Shown piece after piece: positions 31,418 to 35,659 of a DNA stretch of 35,659 nt. The notes below the pieces were generated by a model. That model saw only the letters and a list, made by a program, of their open reading frames with translations, was not told the origin of the DNA and searched no databases. The number at the start of each line of letters is the position of its first letter. Position 1 is the first letter of the stretch. The translations under genes and the position numbers were made by a program. Source of the DNA: Planctomycetaceae bacterium (GTDB taxonomy: Bacteria; Planctomycetota; Planctomycetia; Planctomycetales; Planctomycetaceae); NCBI GenBank assembly GCA_016795145.1, contig JAEUII010000221.1, forward strand, positions 1 through 35,659. The letters run 5' to 3'.

Positions 31418-33840
31418 TATTTCAACAGGTCCTGGAACAGCTGATTCTTCTGCAGCTTCTTAGTCTCTTCAAAGATTTTTCGCTGCTCATCGGAAAGTTG
31501 CTTCAAATCTCTGAGAGCTTCATGGAACTCCGCCATGTCTCTGACACTCTCAAGAATCGTCTTCAGAGCCAGAATAACTTCCGACACCTGAGCACTCGAC
31601 TGGCTGACGAGCGACTGCGAGGCCTGCTTCTCCATCGCAGCGACTCGGAATGCTCCGATCGCGCGGTCGGCCTGCCCCATCATCTCACCGGAGACGCGTT
31701 TCAGCGGATCGATGATTCCCGCCTGCATCGTCTCTGCGTTGTGCAGCGGAATCGCATTGTTCACGAGCTGCCGCTTGATCTCTTCAAAGCCCTCAACGAT
31801 TGAAGTCAGCTCATTGGTCTGACGTCGCAGGTTGTTACCACTGCGAGTCGCACAGGTCATCAGGCTGATTCGATCTTCGTCCTTCGCTCCTGCCCCTGCA
31901 CCATCCACACGCGTTGCAACCGTCTGATGGAACTGAAGGTCCTTCTGAATCTCTTCCAGCTGAGCGATCACTTCTTCGAACCGCGTTCGCAATCCAATCT
32001 CGCGGGTGTAAAGCACGGAGAGCAGCTCTTCGTCACTCACGATCTGAAATGGAAACGGCGTGCTGCGAGTCTGCCCGGGACCTGGCGATGGGTTTCCATC
32101 AGTCGCAACCACAGACAATGTCAGAGACTGCCCTTCGGAAAGTTCCAATGGCTGCAGTTCAAAGTACTCGAACGGCTCTTCTGCACTGCGAGCAAGATCA
32201 AACTCAGTCGCCGACGGAGCCGGTGTGCTTCGAAACGGTCGAGGACGCCACGAGGTTTCGTCGTCGACCAGAAACTCAAAACCTGCCGACTGCAGCCCAT
32301 AATCGTCACGAACCTTGCCCGCGATCGGAATTCGTGCGCGGCGAGTCACCGAATTGCCAATACCGGTCAGCTGCACAACAACGACAGGTGCTGCATCTTC
32401 CACTCCCTGAACACGCAGAGTCTCGGGGCTGACCGACATCACGTTGTCTTCGTCATGCAGAAAGAATCGCAGGCTCGTATTTGAAGGAATGCGAAGCCTT
32501 CCATCCTTCCAGTATTCCACTGTCGCTGAAGACTGGTCAGCAGGCTTTTGTCCGTCTTTGGCTGATTCGCTGCCGGGTTTTGGAACACCAAACAGTTCCA
32601 GTGATGCGATCACACTCGTGCCATCTTTCGAGACGAGTGGCTGACCAGCCGATTCAATCGTGCGCCCGTCTCGCAGGATCACCTTCGATGATTCGCGATC
32701 GCCGGAGACTTCAAACTGCTCCGTCACAATGCGAGCAGCCTGCAATGGCTTTGCGGAATTGGCCTTCAACTCAAAGCGTGTTCCAACAGGAAGTGGGATC
32801 TCGCTTCCGGTCACTTTCAAAGATCGCTCACGCTGCTGATTCCAGCCAGTGTACTCAGGATATTCACAATTCAGCTCGATCGTATCCAAACCCGGAGTAT
32901 CAACGACATCCACTCGCCATGGAATCCGCGTCCGATAATCGCCGGCCAGAACTTCCAGCTCGACAGGTTCCCGAAGCTGACTCACCACATACCGAAAACC
33001 TCGTGCCGATGAAGGTGACACATACGTTCGACTGCGAGTCCCATCCGCACGGATCAGGTCGACTCGGATTCGCTCAGGCACAATCCACTCGACGCCGTCT
33101 GCCGGACCGCCTTCAGGCACCCGGAACTCCAGCTCCAGATCCGCGCCGCGAGGATGCCGGTATGTCATGACATCATTAACGGCAGCAAAGTCGACTCGAC
33201 GATCACCGGGCTGAGCAATCGCGACGACATGAATGTCTGTCGTTCGATCGTGGTAGATTTCCTCACAACGAACAAACGCATTCCACCATCGCTGGACCAT
33301 GCCGGGATCCAGGAGTGCAGGAATCAGCGTGGCCACAAACAAGGCAGCAGTGATGATCGCCAGACGCTTGATGGCGCGAGTTTCAAAGACGTCGGAAACC
33401 TGAACCTTGCCCGCCAGATCTGCCGCTTCGCTGACGGATCGCTGCAGCATCGGCTGGGCAAGAGGCCCGTCGCACGGAATCCCTTTGGAAGATTCTACGG
33501 CCAGAACCAGTCGGTCTCGAAACTGCGGGAACCGACGTTCCAGCAGCAATGCCACATCGACATCACGGACTCGACGAATGACCGGATAGACGACTCGACG
33601 AATCAGCAGCCATCCAGCCGACGGCAGCAAGATGGCCAGCAGGATCGCTCGCAGGCCCACAGGAAGTTCAAGTCGCTGAAGCAGAAACCAGCCCGCGTCC
33701 AGCGCCGTCGTCGACCAGAACACAACGATGGCCAGAGTCACTGCCAGCAGGATTCCATACGCCAGTGAGTCGCGTCGAATACGCATCTTCACCCGGCCGA
33801 GCAAATCACGCACGGCCGAGGGAAGTTCCATCCTGGTCAT
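31417..33840 (-). CDS. membrane protein with DUF4175-like architecture, hypothetical
   Basis: The protein has about 807 residues from the chosen ATG at 33840, which is placed 22 bases after the lpdA stop; a longer frame to 33888 would overlap lpdA. Three helices lie near the N-terminus (LAYGILLAVTLAIVVFWST, AILLAILLPSAGWLLI, and about 160 residues in, LAIITAALFVATLIPALL). A long periplasmic region with beta character follows, and the last 200 residues are coiled coil (RTRFEEVIAQLEEIQKDLQ, then EQRKIFEETKKLQKN). This resembles DUF4175-type proteins seen in other bacteria, but the match is from memory. It overlaps the KSG-repeat protein by one base, and the two probably work together. Confidence 0.8.
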   Translation of the reverse strand: MTRMELPSAVRDLLGRVKMRIRRDSLAYGILLAVTLAIVVFWSTTALDAGWFLLQRLELPVGLRAILLAILLPSAGWLLIRRVVYPVIRRVRDVDVALLLERRFPQFRDRLVLAVESSKGIPCDGPLAQPMLQRSVSEAADLAGKVQVSDVFETRAIKRLAIITAALFVATLIPALLDPGMVQRWWNAFVRCEEIYHDRTTDIHVVAIAQPGDRRVDFAAVNDVMTYRHPRGADLELEFRVPEGGPADGVEWIVPERIRVDLIRADGTRSRTYVSPSSARGFRYVVSQLREPVELEVLAGDYRTRIPWRVDVVDTPGLDTIELNCEYPEYTGWNQQRERSLKVTGSEIPLPVGTRFELKANSAKPLQAARIVTEQFEVSGDRESSKVILRDGRTIESAGQPLVSKDGTSVIASLELFGVPKPGSESAKDGQKPADQSSATVEYWKDGRLRIPSNTSLRFFLHDEDNVMSVSPETLRVQGVEDAAPVVVVQLTGIGNSVTRRARIPIAGKVRDDYGLQSAGFEFLVDDETSWRPRPFRSTPAPSATEFDLARSAEEPFEYFELQPLELSEGQSLTLSVVATDGNPSPGPGQTRSTPFPFQIVSDEELLSVLYTREIGLRTRFEEVIAQLEEIQKDLQFHQTVATRVDGAGAGAKDEDRISLMTCATRSGNNLRRQTNELTSIVEGFEEIKRQLVNNAIPLHNAETMQAGIIDPLKRVSGEMMGQADRAIGAFRVAAMEKQASQSLVSQSSAQVSEVILALKTILESVRDMAEFHEALRDLKQLSDEQRKIFEETKKLQKNQLFQDLLK

Positions 33841-33862
33841 TGGAGCACTCACACCACACCCC

Positions 33863-35248
33863 TCATGAATGGATGGCTCGCTTGTCAACGGCCATCGCAG
33901 CTTCCTTCACGGCTTCGGACAGAGTCGGATGAGCGTGGCAGCAGCGGGCAATATCCTCACTGCTGGCTCCAAACTCCATCGCCACCGCGGCTTCATGAAT
34001 CAACTCACCGGCGTGGGCACCAATGATGTGGACTCCCAAAACGCGATCTGTTTCTTCGTCAGCAAGAATCTTGACGAAGCCTTCTGTATGCCCGGCCGCT
34101 CGAGCTCGTCCGTTCGCAGCAAAGTTGAACTTGCCAGCTCGGTACTTGACGCCTGCGGCTTTCAGAGCATCTTCGTTCGCTCCAGCCGACGCGATTTCCG
34201 GCTGAGTATAAATGACGGCGGGAATGTTGCTGTAGTTGATGTGACCATAACCGGTCGCCATGCGTTCAATGCACGCAACGCCTTCTTCTTCGGCCTTGTG
34301 CGCCAGCATCGCTCCACCGATCACATCCCCGATGGCATACACGTCCGGTGATGTCGACTGGTAAGCCGCATTCACCTGAATGAAGCCTCGCTTGTCGGTC
34401 TGCACACCAGCGTCTTCAAGTCCCAGATTTTCGACACACGGCTTGCGACCAACCGCCACGAGGACCCGATCGCACGTGATCGGATCAGCACCGTCCACAG
34501 TCACGGTACATACCGCTCCGCTTGCGGTGGCCGAAGTCACTTTAGCGCCGAGACGGAACACGAGGCCCTGCTTCTCGAAGATCTTCTTTGCCTCGTTCGC
34601 AACCTGCTCATCGACTCCTGGCAGAATCCGAGGCAGATACTCAAGCACTGTCACGGTCGCACCCAGTCGGCGCCAGACCGTTCCGAGTTCCAGACCAATC
34701 ACTCCCGCGCCGATCACGACCAGGTGCTTTGGCACTTCCGGCCAGGACAGAGCTTCGGTACTTGTTCCAACGCGGTCACCATCGATTTGAATCCCGGGCA
34801 GTGAAGATGCAACGCTTCCGGTCGCGATCAGAATCTTCTTGCCTGTCAGCGTCGCTGGTGAATTGCCAGTGACTTCAACGACACCTTTGCCTTTCAGTCG
34901 GCCGTGTCCGAAGAAGCGTTCGATCTTGTTCTTCTTCATCAGCCCCTGAATACCCATGTCCAGCTGACTGACGACGCCGTCCTTGTGCTTCATCATCTGA
35001 GGCAGGTCGAGTGCCACGTCAGAGACGATCAGGCCACGTTCGGCAAAGTGCTTCTTTGATTTCTCGAACAGCTCACTGGTTTCCAGAAGCGCCTTCGATG
35101 GAATGCAACCCACGCGCAGGCAGGTCCCGCCCAGCTTCTGTTCGCGTTCAATGATTGCAACCTTCATTCCCAGCTGAGCTGCACGAATCGCAGCCACATA
35201 GCCGCCAGGACCAGCACCGACAACGATCAGATCAAATGACTCGGACAT
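33863..35248 (-). CDS. lpdA: dihydrolipoyl dehydrogenase (E3)
   Basis: E3 re-oxidises the dihydrolipoyl groups of 2-oxoacid dehydrogenase complexes and passes electrons to NAD. The 461 residues show the FAD-binding GAGPGGYVAA (11-20), the redox-active disulphide GGTCLRVGCIPSKAL with Cys43 and Cys48, the NAD-binding GAGVIGLELG, a second FAD motif VYAIGDV, and the C-terminal catalytic HAHPTLSEA His-Glu pair. The Arg in TCLRVGC replaces the usual Asn, a common variant. It lies 142 bases after the E2 gene on the same strand, so it probably serves the same complex. Confidence 0.95.
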   Translation of the reverse strand: MSESFDLIVVGAGPGGYVAAIRAAQLGMKVAIIEREQKLGGTCLRVGCIPSKALLETSELFEKSKKHFAERGLIVSDVALDLPQMMKHKDGVVSQLDMGIQGLMKKNKIERFFGHGRLKGKGVVEVTGNSPATLTGKKILIATGSVASSLPGIQIDGDRVGTSTEALSWPEVPKHLVVIGAGVIGLELGTVWRRLGATVTVLEYLPRILPGVDEQVANEAKKIFEKQGLVFRLGAKVTSATASGAVCTVTVDGADPITCDRVLVAVGRKPCVENLGLEDAGVQTDKRGFIQVNAAYQSTSPDVYAIGDVIGGAMLAHKAEEEGVACIERMATGYGHINYSNIPAVIYTQPEIASAGANEDALKAAGVKYRAGKFNFAANGRARAAGHTEGFVKILADEETDRVLGVHIIGAHAGELIHEAAVAMEFGASSEDIARCCHAHPTLSEAVKEAAMAVDKRAIHS

Positions 35249-35284
35249 GAACCTACTCAGCGATATTTGAATGAATCAAAATGG

Positions 35285-35356
35285 GAACCGCCAAGGCGCC
35301 GGGACCGCCCTGACTGGTCATCAACAGACCCGGCGATCTCGGCGACTTGGCGGTTC
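35285..35356. repeat. inverted repeat in the E2-lpdA gap
   Basis: GAACCGCCAAGGCGCCG (35285-35301) and CGGCGACTTGGCGGTTC (35340-35356) pair at 16 of 17 positions around a 38-base spacer. A second pair of CCGGG/CCCGG words lies at its inner edge. It could lower read-through between E2 and lpdA, or be a dispersed palindrome. Confidence 0.55.
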
Positions 35357-35390
35357 GAAAATCAAAAACCACCCGCAGATGGTTCAGAGT

Positions 35391-35659
35391 TTACACTTCC
35401 AGAATCAGTCGTGTCGGATCCTCAATCAGGTCCTTCACCAGTTTAAGGAACGAGACGGCCTCTCGTCCATCAACGACGCGGTGATCATACGTCAGAGCGA
35501 TATACATCATTGGGCGGATCACGACCTGCCCGTTGACGGCAACCGGCCGGTCAAAGATCCCGTGCATTCCCAGAACGCCGCTTTGAGGAGGATTCACGAT
35601 CGGAGTGGACATCAGCGAGCCGTAGACACCGCCGTTGGTGATCGTGAAGGTTCCGCCTT
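35391..35659 (-). CDS. dihydrolipoamide acyltransferase (E2), C-terminal part; 2-oxoglutarate dehydrogenase-like
   Basis: This is the 3' end of an E2 gene whose upstream part lies beyond the right edge. The frame is open to the edge and contains [52 protein letters not shown] with the catalytic DHR-x-x-DG, and an [10 protein letters not shown] end. The wording is closer to succinyltransferases (SucB/OdhB) than to pyruvate E2, so a 2-oxoglutarate complex is likely, although this rests on a short piece. It precedes lpdA on the same strand, as in many TCA-cycle operons. Confidence 0.9.
   Translation of the reverse strand, partial: GGTFTITNGGVYGSLMSTPIVNPPQSGVLGMHGIFDRPVAVNGQVVIRPMMYIALTYDHRVVDGREAVSFLKLVKDLIEDPTRLILEV

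Noticed and set aside
33841..33888. upstream start of the DUF4175-like protein
   Set aside because: It would overlap the end of lpdA by 26 bases and add a Cys/His-bearing polar segment without support; the ATG at 33840 follows lpdA cleanly.

Overview
The window looks like a chromosomal segment of a planctomycete (Planctomycetota, probably Planctomycetaceae-like). The evidence is an ECF sigma factor translationally coupled to a Ser/Thr kinase with a typical planctomycete N-terminal extension, a Gfo/Idh/MocA dehydrogenase next to a xylose-isomerase-like TIM-barrel protein, large secreted proteins of unknown function, roomy intergenic gaps filled with short palindromic repeats, and intermediate G+C. 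No rRNA, tRNA, CRISPR array or transposase was recognised. The species assignment is inference.

Layout. 1-3208 (minus): a secreted HEAT/TPR-like protein, a small one-helix membrane protein, and a multi-pass membrane protein that runs off the left edge. 3546-6271 (plus): a PlsC-type acyltransferase and an MFS transporter, separated by a MITE-like inverted repeat. 6272-6611: three copies of a short palindrome. 6612-11103 (plus): ECF sigma factor, membrane Ser/Thr kinase, and a membrane protein with a large C-terminal domain. 11279-11872 (minus): a nucleotidyltransferase gene broken by an in-frame TAG. 12408-15074 (plus): TIM-barrel epimerase/isomerase and Gfo/Idh/MocA oxidoreductase, with a small four-helix-bundle gene between them that is enclosed by near-perfect 28-bp inverted repeats; a terminator follows. 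15360-15833 (plus): greA. 15927-18124 (minus): a PqiA/PqiB-like (MCE) pair. 18419-20481 (plus): a mechanosensitive channel and tilS. 20875-25739 (minus): an RND efflux permease and its lipoprotein adaptor. 26167-26907 (plus): ispD. 27028-28113 (minus): a YheT-like hydrolase. 28532-35659 (minus): an operon running from the 2-oxoacid dehydrogenase E2 (partial, right edge) through lpdA, a DUF4175-like membrane protein and a KSG-repeat secreted protein to a tRNA-dihydrouridine synthase.

How the genes work together. Several pairs are clearly coupled: sigma factor and kinase (ATGA overlap), PqiA and PqiB (4-base overlap), MscS and TilS (1-base overlap), the RND adaptor and pump, E2 and lpdA, and the membrane and KSG-rich proteins (1-base overlap). 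The most unusual items are: (1) the inverted-repeat-bounded four-helix-bundle cassette inside a sugar-metabolism operon, which resembles the 23S rRNA intervening sequences that encode the same protein family; (2) a canonical EF-hand calcium loop inserted in the periplasmic part of the RND pump; (3) a possible protease-like beta-barrel C-terminus on the MCE protein; (4) the amber-interrupted nucleotidyltransferase; and (5) several families of palindromic repeats at gene ends.
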